Shown piece after piece: positions 33,482-45,074 of a stretch of 64,000 nt of DNA; position 1 is the first letter of the stretch; the number at the start of each line of letters is the position of its first letter. The notes below the pieces were generated by a model. It saw only the letters and a program-made list of their open reading frames with translations, had not been told where the DNA came from and made no database searches. The DNA is taken from positions 1,362,501 to 1,426,500 of the forward strand of contig RCSZ01000011.1 of assembly GCA_014898425.1 (NCBI GenBank). Reading direction: 5' to 3'. Source of the stretch: Botryotinia globosa (lineage: Eukaryota; Ascomycota; Leotiomycetes; Helotiales; Sclerotiniaceae). The translations under genes were made by a program, and so were the position numbers.

Positions 33482-36099
33482 ATGTCAAAAAATATGGCAA
33501 CAAGAGGGGGCCCCTTTGGCTCTAAGAATCGCAATGTCTCCAGACAGACTGTGCCAGCTCGGCGTGGAGGCAGGTCACAAAATCAAGGCAACAGGATGGC
33601 ACATTCTTCGACCCCAAGCACTGCTATATCAGTGCGGAGTTCCAGCATGCGATCACACCACATCACCCCACAAGATAAGGTTGTTATTGGTCTAGACTAT
33701 GGAACTACATTCACATCTGTCTCTTACAGCATCGTTCCAATCAATTGTTCCAATATGAAAGGCTCTGCTGATAATGTCCTGAGTGTGATCAACTGGCCAA
33801 GCGATGTAGAAAATGGCGACAGGAAGCAAGTTCCAACAGAGAGTTGGTACTCACCAGACCCGGTAGAGCGGCATCGGAACGATGAAGATGAGATATTTGA
33901 TGAGAATTTATTCGATTTATCCCACGGACTACATCCATTACTTCTTAGTGGAGCAGATTGGGACGCTCTCAATGAACCGGAAATGGAAGATGGACTTTCT
34001 GTCCATTTCCTTTGGGGGTACAGCGTGCCATATCAAATTTACAAGGCGAATTCAACACGAAGTCAGAGACGTCTCATGAAGAGAGCTAAACTCATGTTGG
34101 TGGACACCGAGTACACTAATGAAGATCGAAAGGGTCTTCGAAGCACATTAACTGGCCTTCTCAAGGAAGGTATCATACGAAGACATGGTAAACGATCCAA
34201 AACCGAATCTGACATGTGGGATGCTGTTGATCCAATCTCGGATTATATCGTGAAGGTATTACAGCATACCAAAGAACAATTGAAAATTCTCCATGGGTTC
34301 ACAGACCAAACGCCCGTGGATTTCGTCATGACTGTACCTACTGTCTGGTCCCCAGAAGCTTCTCGTGTGCTTCAAACGTCTGTCAAAGCAGCTATTCAGG
34401 CGACTACCTTCGGAAATCCTTGGGTTACAACTGCGGACAGCATCTTCCTCATCTCTGAGCCTGAAGCGGCCGCTACTTTCCTCTTGGAACGTTCAGAGGA
34501 TATATCTGTGAGGTCTTGTTGACAGACTTTCCATCCCTTAGCTAATAATCTTATAGCTTGGCGAGACTTTCATTATCGCTGACTGCGGCGGTGGAACTGT
34601 CGATGTCGTCACATATGGCGTCAGCAATCGGTATCCACTACGTCTGCAGGACGAAAAAATCCAGCCCGCTGGTGAGTTCAAGCAGTTCTTTCAACGATGC
34701 TGTGATTTAATGTGTAATTTTAGGGGACAATTGCGGTTCCAGCTATTTAAATGAATACTATAAAGACATGTTACTTAATCGCCTCCAAGACGAAGATTAT
34801 CTCTTTAAGAATGGCGATACCCTTGAGTCAATCGTAAATCGATTGATACCAGACTTTGAGAATGTATACAAGAGACGAGTTGATGTCACGGAGAGTTGTG
34901 GCCACAGGGTTTATATAGCTGGCTTGCGCGGTGATGAACAGATGAATCGCGTTGGTCCAGCTGAAAAGCGTTTCGACGCTAACCATTTACAAATGAATCT
35001 GTATATGTAACCCGCCTACAGTCGACGAGGGTATTCACTAACATAGTCTCAGGAGTGATTATCAGGGAATATTCAACCCTCTTTTAAATCGTATCTCAAA
35101 TTTGCTGGAGAAACAGATTCAACAAGCTGTGGAAAAAAAACTTGAGGTCAAGGTATGCTCCCAGACAACCAAAAAGAACCCCGATCGCTATCTTACTGAG
35201 TGTTTAAAGAAAGTATTTCTTGTTGGTGGCTTTGGTGGCTCTCCTTCCTTGAGACGCTATCTCAAGAATTGGCTTGCAGTGAAATCTGGCGAACTTAAAT
35301 CCAATATCGAATTAGTAGCAGACAAGCATAAATGGTGAGATTAGTATCTTTTTTTTTGTCCAACAAACTAACAATTTCCAAGCATTACAGCTGTAGCATC
35401 GGGTGCTGTTCTTCGTGCTCTTGACAAGAAAAATGGACCAGAAAGAATTTCCCAATCAAGCTATGGTTTTCTCCGCCATGAGCCATGGCAACCTCGGCTG
35501 TATCCCGGGCATGAAAGAGTCAGGCCCGATGAGAGTGAATTGGATGGTGAAAAATATGTAGCTACGATTGACTACTTTATGGTCAAGGTAATATGTTGGG
35601 TCATTAACGTCCTTGACATTAGTGCTGACGATCAATAGGGAACCTCAATCCGTCCAGACCATCAGTTCTCTCCATTCCCTACCTATCACACCTTTCCAAT
35701 CGACGAAAAGAAATTCCTCTGTGAAGAAGTTCTCTATGTTTCCGACACCGCTACAGAGTCTCACTACAGTCGCAGGAACCTTAAAAATGCTAGTAAGTAA
35801 CCATGAATTTTCACGTCAATTTTACCATCATGCCATACCAACACACAATAGACACACAGATCGCCGGCCGCATCATCGTAGACATGACGTTTCTCCGCGA
35901 CAAAGGTATCATCACACCCGTATATCCAGAAGAAGGTTTAGGTGGGAAGGAACACTATAGAGTTGAATATGAGTTAGTGGCCAAAGTCGAAGGGAGAGCG
36001 CTCAGATATGAGGCTAGATATCCTGCTGGAAAAGGTGGGAAAGTACAAAAGAAGGGACAATTCAGTATTGCAGCTGCTTTCAAGGAGGGAACTGCTTAG
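33482..36099 (+). CDS. Hsp70-like ATPase of the HSPA12 type
   Basis: Exons: 33482-34507, 34557-34671, 34724-35000, 35053-35334, 35383-35587, 35639-35792 and 35852-36099 (768 residues). The actin/Hsp70 ATPase motifs are present: phosphate-1 VIGLDYGTTFTSVSYS, phosphate-2 IADCGGGTVDVVTYGV and adenosine VFLVGGFGGSPSLRRYL. There is no canonical Hsp70 peptide-binding domain or EEVD end; the C-terminal third is instead a beta-rich domain, as in fungal HSPA12-type proteins. About 65 N-terminal residues are basic and disordered (RRGGRSQNQGNR). Such proteins are numerous in filamentous fungi and their clients are unknown, so a chaperone role is only assumed. The gene is transcribed away from the C2H2 gene. 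Confidence 0.88.
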
Positions 36100-36775
36100 T
36101 TTGTGTTTCGATCTATAATTTGGGGTGTGCTTGAGAATATGGGATTGGTTAGTAGTGTTAGTTAGTTTTCAACAATATTGATATTCCGTTTTCATGGCGC
36201 CTGGATACTGATCGTCGTTGACTCGTTGATTGTTTTGTGGATTTTATCTTGGGATATATGAAAAATTGATATGAACATTGAAGAAAACCCTAAACAAGAA
36301 GCGTGTGACATCAAGACAGCAAGTCTCCTTGTATAGCTCTTCCTCGCCATTTGTCGAATTATCATTCTATTGGAACTTGTTACTTGTGATTTCCCTATCT
36401 AGAAGGTTGGTCATTCAAGGAAATCTCCTCACTCATTACAATGATGTGCCAAGTGAAGTCGAGAGGGGGGACTAGGAGAGATTGCAACTCCGGAGCTATG
36501 AAAACCAGGTTAGTCCTCTTGTAATTTACCATCTTGTGGTATGTGCATCTAGCGTCGGAGTTGCATACTTTCTGGCCGCACGAGTAGCCACAATCCAAAA
36601 TTCCAAATACCACACACTTCCAAGGTTGTCAAGCACATCGTTGGCCTTGCTAGTACAGTATACCAATCGTTCCACTAAGGAATTGAAGCTGAGCCCCACA
36701 CCACCGATGGAAAAAAATATATCCTTTGTTCCATACAAAAGCTTAAAAAACACATTAGAAAATGTAAAAGTCTTT
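36100..36775. other. Intergenic region, no supported gene
   Basis: 3' flank of the HSPA12-like gene up to the tRNA-like sequence. Only short open frames. Confidence 0.4.
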
Positions 36776-36846
36776 GCAACTGCCGTGAATCGAACACGAA
36801 CCTCCACCTTGGAAGGGTGGAATCCTAACCATTGGACCACAGAAGC
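36776..36846 (-). tRNA. tRNA-Gly (anticodon TCC), possibly a variant or pseudogene
   Basis: Read on the minus strand, 71 nt fold into a cloverleaf: acceptor GCTTCTG...CAGTTGC, D arm with GGTCCAATGGTTAGGAT, anticodon stem TCCACC/GGTGGA around loop CTTCCAA (anticodon TCC), and T arm with GTGTTCGATTCAC. Internal A and B boxes for RNA polymerase III are recognisable. The acceptor stem has two adjacent T-T mismatches (positions 3-70 and 4-69), unlike a standard functional tRNA. There is no intron. Confidence 0.75.
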
Positions 36847-38829
36847 TAGGTAGCTAATTAAGCTGTTTGCTTATTTTGCTATCAAGTCGGACTTAGTTTC
36901 GTTATATATTCCTACTGTTTAGCTAAAGCCATTGTGGTACCTGTTGTATCCATTTGTGGAGCTAAATTGTGGGGAAATTCAATCGGACATTAGTCATTAG
37001 CCCTCCGTCCTGTTCGACAAATATTGCCTTTTGCGCGTTTGTTTCAGACACTAGTTCCTTTAGGACAACGACATAGCTTCAGTAGAGTCGTAGACGCATT
37101 TACTTTCCAATCATATGCCAGAAGCCAATTCAAATCAAATACTCACTACGATACAATGGAGCTCAAGCTATGAATTTTTCGTCGCTTGATCTGCATAAGT
37201 TCACTTTGAAGTAAGTATCCGACTTAGGTATTTGGGGACATACTTTCCTCTTAATCAATATTCACGTCATACCACAAAACTACAGACAGAGATCATGTTA
37301 ACATGTCATGATCTGAAATAGATAACACCATAAGCAAAAGGGTACGAACTCTATTTTAGTAATCGCAAATCTCGATATATCAAAAAGTCAGACTGCGACG
37401 GCGTTGAAGCTGTAATATTCCAAGTGGGGGGCACGCATCTTTCAAACTGCCGCATACTTCATATGTCTTCAAGTGTTAACACATATCAGTCTATTCACCA
37501 GGTCTTGGCTTGTGTATTCGAGAAACAATGCACATTGATTGGTCAAAGACGTTGCGAAATTGTTTCAAAGTTTCGTAGTTTGAAGTCACGTGATAAAGTA
37601 CCCCGCTAAGCTTTTCGTTCGAATGGAATGGTTGACTCTAGACGCGTCTGAATCTGGAAGGAAGGCATCGTCAATTCTTGATAACACTCTTCAATTCTTC
37701 TAGTTTCAAAGCCAATTTTGAATTTTCATGTCTGATCTGCCTCAAAGGCTATTGAGATTTAATGCACTACACAATTTTGCCTCGAAAAGTTTCGTCCTCT
37801 CCCAATAAAATTCACCATCATCTGACACCAAGCCGCCGAGCCACTGAATAATTTTTCGGAGAAGAGTGCTACTATTGAATGATGAAGTTTAACGTTTAAC
37901 ACTTCTATCTAATACGTTAGTTGGTAGGAACTATTGAATATCAAGAGGCGCGACACCCTCTCACTCATCTCGTCGTCGACTAATTATACTTTACCATGTG
38001 GCTTTCAAGTTCTCTTCGTCAGAGATCCACCATTATGTGAAGTTTCAACTCTAGATTCACTGGTATCGATATGTAATTGGTCACTTTACCACTTTGTGAT
38101 GCAGATCTAGTTCGACGTTCAAAGGTCATGCAGTAACAAAACTTCTCCTCTCCTTATATGACTAAAGTGTAAATCTAGTGCCGTCATCGAGGGCTATTAT
38201 TGCTGGATTTGGTTCCCTAGCTTGGTGAATCTTTCACAGTAGCTTTGAGTTATCACTGGCTCTAAAAGAGCTGAAATACTATAAAATCCAGGTCTCTCCC
38301 ACATTCCCTGAGTCTTTTTTCTTCTCCCTTAATAGCACTTCTTCGTGTATACCCAATTCTATCTACGTCGACAATCTTCTGCTCAGGGCTCTCAAACACC
38401 CTTCGCAGCAACCCGAGTAACAGTGGATAGCAGGTTTCTCCACTACTTTCGCTTCTACTTACACACTTACTACTTCTTATTTAAACTCATTACTTCTTAT
38501 TTAAACTCATTACTTCTTACACACATACACACATACACATATACACACATACACATACATATACACACATACACATACATATACACACATACACATACAT
38601 ATACACACACATATACGTATAATCTCAAACATTATATCACTATCACTCTGGGAGCTGATAATATATTCATTGACCTTTAATTCTATTTATACATTCTATT
38701 TCAACTTCATCTCTACATCCCTAAACACATTACATTTACTTCCACATCTACAATCTTTACTATCAATTTCAGATTCAAATATACTCTTTGCTTTCATTTC
38801 TGATCATATCTGTTCTATTGCGACTCAAG
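36847..38829. other. Intergenic region with repeats near its 3' end
   Basis: About 2 kb with no supported gene. A 20-bp unit (TACTTCTTATTTAAACTCAT) is repeated twice plus a partial copy at 38471-38519, followed by an ACACAT/ACATAT microsatellite to about 38618. Both lie in the probable promoter or leader of the coiled-coil gene. Confidence 0.45.
38471..38618. repeat. 20-bp tandem repeat followed by ACACAT microsatellite
   Basis: Two full and one partial copies of a 20-bp unit (38471-38519) lead directly into about 100 bp of alternating ACACAT/ACATAT units with longer internal periodicity. Confidence 0.8.
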
Positions 38830-39753
38830 ATGCCAATCAGAAAAAGTATAGATGATTATTTCATGTACCAGTACCCCCCAGACTATCAACTCTATGGGCC
38901 CTTTCCCAGGACTCCGTCGCCCATCTCATCATCGAGCAAAATCGTGCCAAAGATTCCTGACGAAATGGATGAGTTACACAGAAAGGCTAAAATTGAAAAT
39001 TTTAAGACTGTGATTTTGGCAAAGCTCGCGCAGTTCAAGAAAAGTGGAAGTCAAGGATCAGATGTCGATCAATTGAATAAAATCGCCGCTTCCAAGTTGT
39101 CAGATTTGAAGGGGAAAACCCCAGAAGAGAAGATGAAAGGTCTTCTCGAGGAATACATTCCAATTAGAATGAAGGTTGCTAAATTGCAGAGAGAAAATGA
39201 AGAGCTTGAGAATCTACTTCGTATATTGAACGAGAGAGTGGAGGAGAGAGTGGAGGAGAGAGTGGAAGAGAGAGTGAAGGAGGTATTGGAAGAGGTGGCC
39301 CAAAGAGAACAAGTTGTTCTTGAAATGGGACAGCACTGGGTCCAAAAAAATGTCACGGTGAATATAAGAGAGAAAGCTGTAAGAGAGAAGGATGCTTCAC
39401 AAGAAGCAAAATCAACAACGTTGCTTCAAAGAGAAGATAAGGTGCGCGAAAGAGAAGAGATGGTGCGCGAAAGAGAAGAGATGGTGCTCCGAAGAGAAAA
39501 GCAGGTCCTCGAACAAGAGGAAAAGATGGCACAACTTCAAAAACAATTGGACGGAAAAGCATCCAAATTGGCCAAGACAGAACGATTAGTAGAACGTTGC
39601 TTTAAAGAGATGAAATCATCCATGCCGAAAGATATCTTTCGGCTTGGAGTCGGAGTTGTGAAGCTGGAAGAGATTGAAAATCTTCTAGTCTCCAGAGATA
39701 GATCTTTCGCTACCACGGAAACCCATGAAATATCAAAGAAGGAGGAAAAGTAA
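38830..39753 (+). CDS. Coiled-coil protein with internal VEER and REREEMV repeats
   Basis: Single exon, 307 residues from ATG 38830; a longer open frame from 38788 adds a hydrophobic leader that overlaps the probable untranslated region and is not chosen. The first 50 residues are Pro/Ser/Tyr-rich (YFMYQYPPDYQLYGPFPRTP). Nearly all of the rest is heptad-like and highly charged. A 12-bp unit encodes VEER three times, followed by VKEV, and a 21-bp unit encodes REREEMV twice, then RREKQV. These runs point to slippage or unequal crossing-over in the gene. The protein probably forms a long parallel coiled coil and may be a scaffold; no family is recognised and no catalytic motif is seen. Confidence 0.7.
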   Translation: MPIRKSIDDYFMYQYPPDYQLYGPFPRTPSPISSSSKIVPKIPDEMDELHRKAKIENFKTVILAKLAQFKKSGSQGSDVDQLNKIAASKLSDLKGKTPEEKMKGLLEEYIPIRMKVAKLQRENEELENLLRILNERVEERVEERVEERVKEVLEEVAQREQVVLEMGQHWVQKNVTVNIREKAVREKDASQEAKSTTLLQREDKVREREEMVREREEMVLRREKQVLEQEEKMAQLQKQLDGKASKLAKTERLVERCFKEMKSSMPKDIFRLGVGVVKLEEIENLLVSRDRSFATTETHEISKKEEK

Positions 39754-40019
39754 AATGACCAGAAATATTGTGGATCAAAACACTCTTTCCTGTTTCTTGA
39801 ATTCAGTTAGTGGTTTCTCCTCCTGTGGAATTTGAGAGAGTTATGGGGTTTTGCTTGTGAACTTTCCTGTTTTATTGAGTAGCTAGTTTGGAAAAGCAAA
39901 TAAACATTTTATAAAATCGAGTTTCAATATGTGCATGTAAGACTTTCATTCTTTAATCAACTTAGATTCTTCATCCAACTGTCCCTATCCCCATCCATTC
40001 ATCCATTCATCCCTTTCCC

Positions 40020-41842
40020 TCAACCCTCAAACTCCCTCAACGCCTCCCCAATAACCCCCACCATCTCCAACACCTTCTCATCCTCCAACCTCCTCCCCAC
40101 ACACTGCAACACCACGGGCGTCCCATGATAAAACTCCTCCTCATAATCCTTCTGCAACAACTCATCTTTCCTATTCAGCCCCCTCCACTCCCCCCCTCTC
40201 TTCCCATCCACCTCCTTATCCGCAAAAGTCACCGGAAACGTACACGCCGGATAATCCAACAAATTCCACACCCCCGTATAATTCACACAAAAAATTTCCG
40301 TCTGCGTGACCCCCAGTCTGGGGGCCGTCCAGGGACTCGTAGGCATGATAATCGCATCCATAACTCCCTTTCCATCAGCTCCAGTACGGGTCCATCGATC
40401 CAGATAAGCTTTTTGAAAAGCATTTCTACGCGTAATCATTTCTCGCAATTTTGTAGGTCCCAACGTTCCATGTTCGCCCTGATCATAGGCAAACTCATAG
40501 TTTTTCATACTTTCGAAGACCGGCTCATCGTGTTTACGCGTCAGTTCGAGAATAGCGGCGCCGCCGAGGGTGTAGAAGGAATTATTCATTTCTTTTGCCA
40601 TTTTGGGATGATCTAGAGGTTCCCATTCAAAGAATTCGTGACCGGCTGCTTCGAGGGCTTTTTTTGTGAGTGCCAAACCGCGGGCGATAGGTGGGTGGAC
40701 ACTAATTTCCCCATCGTTGTCGGAGATGATTCCAATGCGGAGTTTGCGGCCGGGAGGTTGGATAGTGTTTTCTCGCCAGGGAATGGGGAGACATTTGGGA
40801 TCGTATAGCCAGGGTGAAAGAGAGGTGGATAGAACGGCTTTACAGTATAATTGAAGGGTTGAAAGGGATCTAGACATTGGACCATTATTTGAGTAGATGA
40901 AATCTTGTCCCGATATACCCGACTTAGTACCATAGATGGGAAATCTTCCGAAACTGTAGATGTATTGTTAGTCAATATTTTCTGCTTATTGTAAAGGCAC
41001 ATCATGTGTACATACGTGGGTTTCAATCCAAAAAGACCATTAAAAGCACTTGGAATTCGAATACTACCTCCAATATCCGTTCCGATTCCCAACGGACTAC
41101 CCCTCATAGCCAAGAGTACACCCTCACCCCCCGAACTTCCTCCTGAAGTGGTGCCTGTATGATATGCACCATTCGTTTCACCCCATACATTCGAGATTGT
41201 CTCCATCATCATCATTGCCACCGGTACTGCCGTCTTGACATAAAAAATGGCTCCAAGTTTAGCTAATAAGGATACTAAAACAGTTTCATCTTCTGGGTTA
41301 GTGGGAACATTGGCGTAGCATGCCATACCAATAGAAGATGGATGGGGTGGTGTTATGAAGCAATCTTTAAGAGATATTGGAAGGCCATGAAGTGGACCTA
41401 TTACATCACCATTTTTGGCGAGATAATCATCCAAAAATTCGGCTCGTTTGATAGCTTCAGGAATGAGAATTTCCGTTAAACAATTTGTCTGTGATCATGA
41501 TCAGTAGATGTCTTAGTTTGGTTTGGGAGGTATGAGATCACCAACCAATTGATGAGCAACAACCGCTGCTTTAGAGAATGCCTTGGTAACTTCTACTGAT
41601 GTCCATATCCTCTCTCTAATTTTCTGAAGTATATCTTCCGCACATGCTTCAATAATTTCTAATTCCTCAGAGGTGAAATGACCAGATGATCTTGGAACAT
41701 TGGTAACATCCCGTGGAAGATTCTCCAAGACTCCCTCAGGAAGAAGATATTCTTTGGGTAAAGCATTAGCTCGACGTTTTTGGGCAATTGTGGCTATTTC
41801 CTTATAGTGTTGAACTGTTGATAGATGTTGAATATCGCCCAT
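40020..41842 (-). CDS. Amidase signature family enzyme (acetamidase/fatty-acid-amide type)
   Basis: Exons: 41842-41546, 41488-41016 and 40953-40020 (567 residues). The enzyme hydrolyses a carboxylic amide to acid and ammonia; the fungal homologues support growth on amides as nitrogen source. The Ser-cisSer-Lys triad can be placed: Lys140 in PISLKDCF, Ser217 in GTTSGGSSGGE and Ser241 in GTDIGGSIR, with spacing as in fatty-acid amide hydrolase. The C-terminal part (IMPTSPWTAPRLG, NLLDYPACTFPVTF, HGTPVVLQCVGRRLEDEKVL) is typical of fungal general amidases. No signal peptide is visible, so the enzyme is probably cytosolic. The start at 41842 (MGDIQ) is preferred to non-ATG frames upstream. The exact substrate cannot be told. 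A 9-bp repeat lies in the leader at 41921-41956. Confidence 0.9.
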
Positions 41843-41920
41843 TGTTGTGGCAAGAGGCAAAAGAGTGGTAGGTAGTCGTTTGTTTTAGATTCCAAAGAGA
41901 ATTGTAGAAAAGAGAATAAT

Positions 41921-41956
41921 AGGAGAACGAGGAGAACGAGGAGAACGAGGAGAACG
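41921..41956. repeat. 9-bp tandem repeat upstream of the amidase gene
   Basis: Four copies of AGGAGAACG, 80-115 bp upstream of the start codon, probably inside the 5' untranslated region. Confidence 0.75.
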
Positions 41957-42039
41957 AGAAGTTAAAAGGATCTATTGTATTGGGGAATAGAAGTATCTGG
42001 TCATCAATCGATAGGAATGAATTACATTACATACCTACA

Positions 42040-42784
42040 TCATACATGTCTTATCTTCTTGAGTTGCCGGCACCCGTGGACGTTCTTGATAACCTTACCC
42101 CGCCGGCGCTCGAGAAGTGGGGCTTCCCGATCTCGGCCAAAAGTCCCGGCGACTGATGACAATTGTAAGATCTTCAAAATTGAATAGATGGATGCAGCAC
42201 GAAAGAATAGATAAATGAAACTCACAAAAGACTTTTTCAATTAAATCTTTAAAGTTGGTGATAGGAAATAAGGTATTTACATTCAAAACTCCCACATTTG
42301 ATATCAAAAGATTAACATCTGTATCACTTGCCGCCGTCCCTGAAGTAACCAGTGCTATTTGTTGACCTGCAGTTTCGCATGCGTGCGTCGTGACTTTGTT
42401 CGTTACACTTACTGACGTTAGAATATCTTGCTTTTTCACAACTCCTCCTCAATTCTTCCAGATGGATGATGTGAAAATTCAAACTTACAAAGCAATAGCT
42501 CCCGCACTTCCAGTTCCATCATTGACATTGGCCTTTGAAGCTGTGTTGTTCGTTCGGCCAGCATCCGTACAAGCGCTGATAGCAGCAGTCTCGGCAGCAG
42601 TCAATGGCGCAGCATTTGCACCGCCAGTGCCAAGTTTAGTGATAGCTGCCATAGCATCGGCCGGTATGGTGAGAGATGATGGAGCTGTTACGCCTGCGAG
42701 AACGGTGGCGACATTCGTAGTGCTGAGGACGGAAGCGTATGTCATGCCGAAAATGGCGAGAAGTAGAATAGCTGATGTCCTCAT
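42040..42784 (-). CDS. Small secreted protein, Ala/Thr-rich, unknown function
   Basis: Proposed exons are 42784-42489, 42407-42226 and 42152-42040 (196 residues). The start MRTSAILLLAIFGMTYAS is a signal peptide. The mature part is rich in Ala, Thr and Asn (VTAPSSLTIPADAMAAITKL) with few cysteines (ISACTDAG, THACETAG). The second junction uses a CTAACGTCAGTAAG acceptor and the third exon is basic (LLERRRGKVIKNVHG), unlike the rest, so the C-terminus is less sure than the first two exons. No family is recognised; small size and secretion fit a cell-surface protein or effector candidate, which is inference. It lies in opposite-strand-free DNA between the amidase and elongin C genes. Confidence 0.55.
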
Positions 42785-43778
42785 GACTGTAGAAGGTAAT
42801 ATGTTGTAGAATGTATATAACACGCACCCAACTAAATCTGCAAAACAACAAGAATTACGAAATGAAAATTAAAAATTCAAATCTTCAAAATCAGAGTCGA
42901 CCAGCGCTCAGGGAATGAATGAAAAGATGCAGGTGAAGCTTACAACACAAATCCCGCCGGAATCATCTCAACTTATAGAGATGAACACAATGCGACATCA
43001 GACGAGAGGGCGGTTACCCTTACCTGTGAATTTGTGAAACTTGGAGGACTTCGCCTGATGACACATCCGTGGTGTCTTGATCTGAAGCGAAGGAGGTGGT
43101 GACATTTACTTCGTCTGAACTTCCAGATGGTAAGGATGGTGGGTGATGATAATCATGAAGTGAAACGGCTCGACGACATTATTTCCTACGGTAATTAATG
43201 TGCCAGATGTAACATGAAGTTGAACAATGTCTACTTATTAGGTACTTTCTTGATAGTCAACGGGCCCCCTAAGCATATAGGTATTGCAACATGGTAAGAC
43301 AATGAGGTCAATCAATCGAATCACATGTCAAAAGATATGCCGTGTAAAGTCAAGTTTGGTAGAATGTAATGAATTTTGATTTTGATTGAGAGAAGCTATA
43401 CACCCTCCAGTCCTCAACCTAGTGAGAAGTAAAGAATAAGATATATGTTGACCCGAATAAAATATGCAAAATGGGAATGCATTTGTTTCCGTCATCTAAA
43501 CCTACGTTCCTTTGAGGAAGAGGAGGTAGGAGTTATGTGAGGAAGTAAAGATTTGATCTGCCATCATCTATAGACGTGTGAACCCAGGGTGTATTAGGGA
43601 AAACCGCATATGCTCAAATGGGGTGCACAAAGACACGCATATTCGAAAGTATTCATGAAAAGATAGTAGGTCGAACAATTCATTTCCTATCGACTCCATA
43701 TTCCCATATTCATGTTTCCTCATCCCGAGTATTCGCAAACGCCATTGTAGCCATTAGGCCGATTTGAGAGGAGACGTA
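42785..43778. other. Intergenic region, no supported gene
   Basis: Promoter of the small secreted protein and 3' flank of elongin C. Nothing further is seen. Confidence 0.4.
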
Positions 43779-43837
43779 TTATGCTGAAAGGATAAGTGTT
43801 AGTAAAGAATGTCGACGAGATCGAGAGTAATCGACTA

Positions 43838-44682
43838 CTAACTGTCCAGGTAATCGGCTGCCATCAATAACTCAAGGCACAACTCTGCAGGAATTTTCAT
43901 GTCTGGCACATTCTCCGAGTTGCGATACTTGTAGTTGTAGTAAAAGTATTCGGCGACCCTCTCAAGGACGACACCACTATTTGAAGTTATAGTTAGTATG
44001 TGAATAGTATTTATAGCAATGCCATGTTAGACAGGATGATGTTGCCATTGAAGGCAGACTAATGATATAATGCCATCCATCTAAGTTTTAAATGGTTGAT
44101 GGTGGATGGTGGATGGATGAGGAGGGAAGCCAAGCTCTTGAGAAGGAAGAGGAAAAAAAAAACCAGCAGAAATTTAAGTAGGCTGAAAAGCGGGTCTCAG
44201 ATCAAGTGTAAAAACCGAGCATTCAGTCCGCGGCAATCCCAAAGTGGAATAGAGGGTCTGTATCGAAATAGCTTCTATCATCACCGACGCCTTTTTGTCC
44301 TTTGCTGGGTGATATGGAAGGATTTAGAGTACTGCCGTGTTTATGTTTTTCGAGGAATTGGGGAATCGTATTGTATGTAGACTTGGATGATAAAAGATAA
44401 GAGTTAGGCATACCTGATCTCTGAGAAACGGCAGACTCCTGTCTGAGACTCTTCCCATCCACCTGTACATGAATGAAATAAGTATTGGTTCAAGTGTGAT
44501 CATAAGTAACAACCTATGGGCAAAGTGAGATGTGTTGAGGGAGGGGCCCACGAACTGGATGGATCCAACATCTTCTTAATGGCAACGCTGGTACAGGCAG
44601 CTTCTCTCAAAACGACATACTCAAATCCATCGCAAGATACGAGTGTTACATATTTGCTTTGACCTTGTTGTGCTGTTGCCAT
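43838..44682 (-). CDS. elc1: Elongin C
   Basis: Exons: 44682-44514, 44462-44414 and 43976-43838 (118 residues). Elongin C has a Skp1/BTB fold and is the adaptor of cullin ubiquitin ligases and, with elongin A, of stalled RNA polymerase II turnover. Visible hallmarks are KYVTLVSCDGFEYVVLREAA, IKKMLDP, SQTGVCRFSEISGVVLERVA, EYFYYNYKYRNSENVPDMKI and PAELCLELLMAADYLDS. Between MLDPSSS and GWEESQTG there is an extra segment (APPSTHLTLPI) not usual in the family; it follows from the only donor that keeps frame, so splicing there may differ. At the 3' end, a GTTAGT donor at 43842 and a TACTAAC/TTTCAG acceptor to 43784 would remove the TAG and end the protein in LDT with TAA at 43781-43779. Confidence 0.87.
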
Positions 44683-44943
44683 GATTAGAGAGATTGAGGG
44701 TGATGAATGTGGTGTAGCAATTGGTGGGTTTCTTTGAAGTGGCGACGTGATATATTCCCAGCTGGAGGTTCTTTGAGGTTACCGGTTACCGTACTGTGTA
44801 TGTGAAGGTGAAGATTTTACTCTAGGTGTACCTAGGTAGGTAGGTACCTCAGGCTATTAAGCGGGAAGGCGTCAGCCACGACAAGGCTGTGAATCTGCAA
44901 CCAGAATGTCACCAGATCTCGGAAGGCTTCAAGGTTATCGTGA

Positions 44944-45074
44944 TTGTTGTTGTTGTTGTTGTTGTTGTTGTTACTGTATTGTTATTGTTATTGTTATTGT
45001 TATTGTTATTGTTATTGTTATTGTTATTGTTATTGTTATTGTTATTGTTATTGTTATTGTTATTGTTATTGTTA
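44944..45074. repeat. TTG and TTATTG microsatellite
   Basis: About nine TTG units are followed by about sixteen units of the 6-bp repeat TTATTG (44978-45074) with no interruption. Confidence 0.92.

Noticed and set aside
42119..42160. GGGGCTTCCCGATC stretch considered as part of a 5S rRNA gene
   Set aside because: No further 5S-like sequence surrounds it, and it falls in the proposed last exon of the small secreted protein gene.
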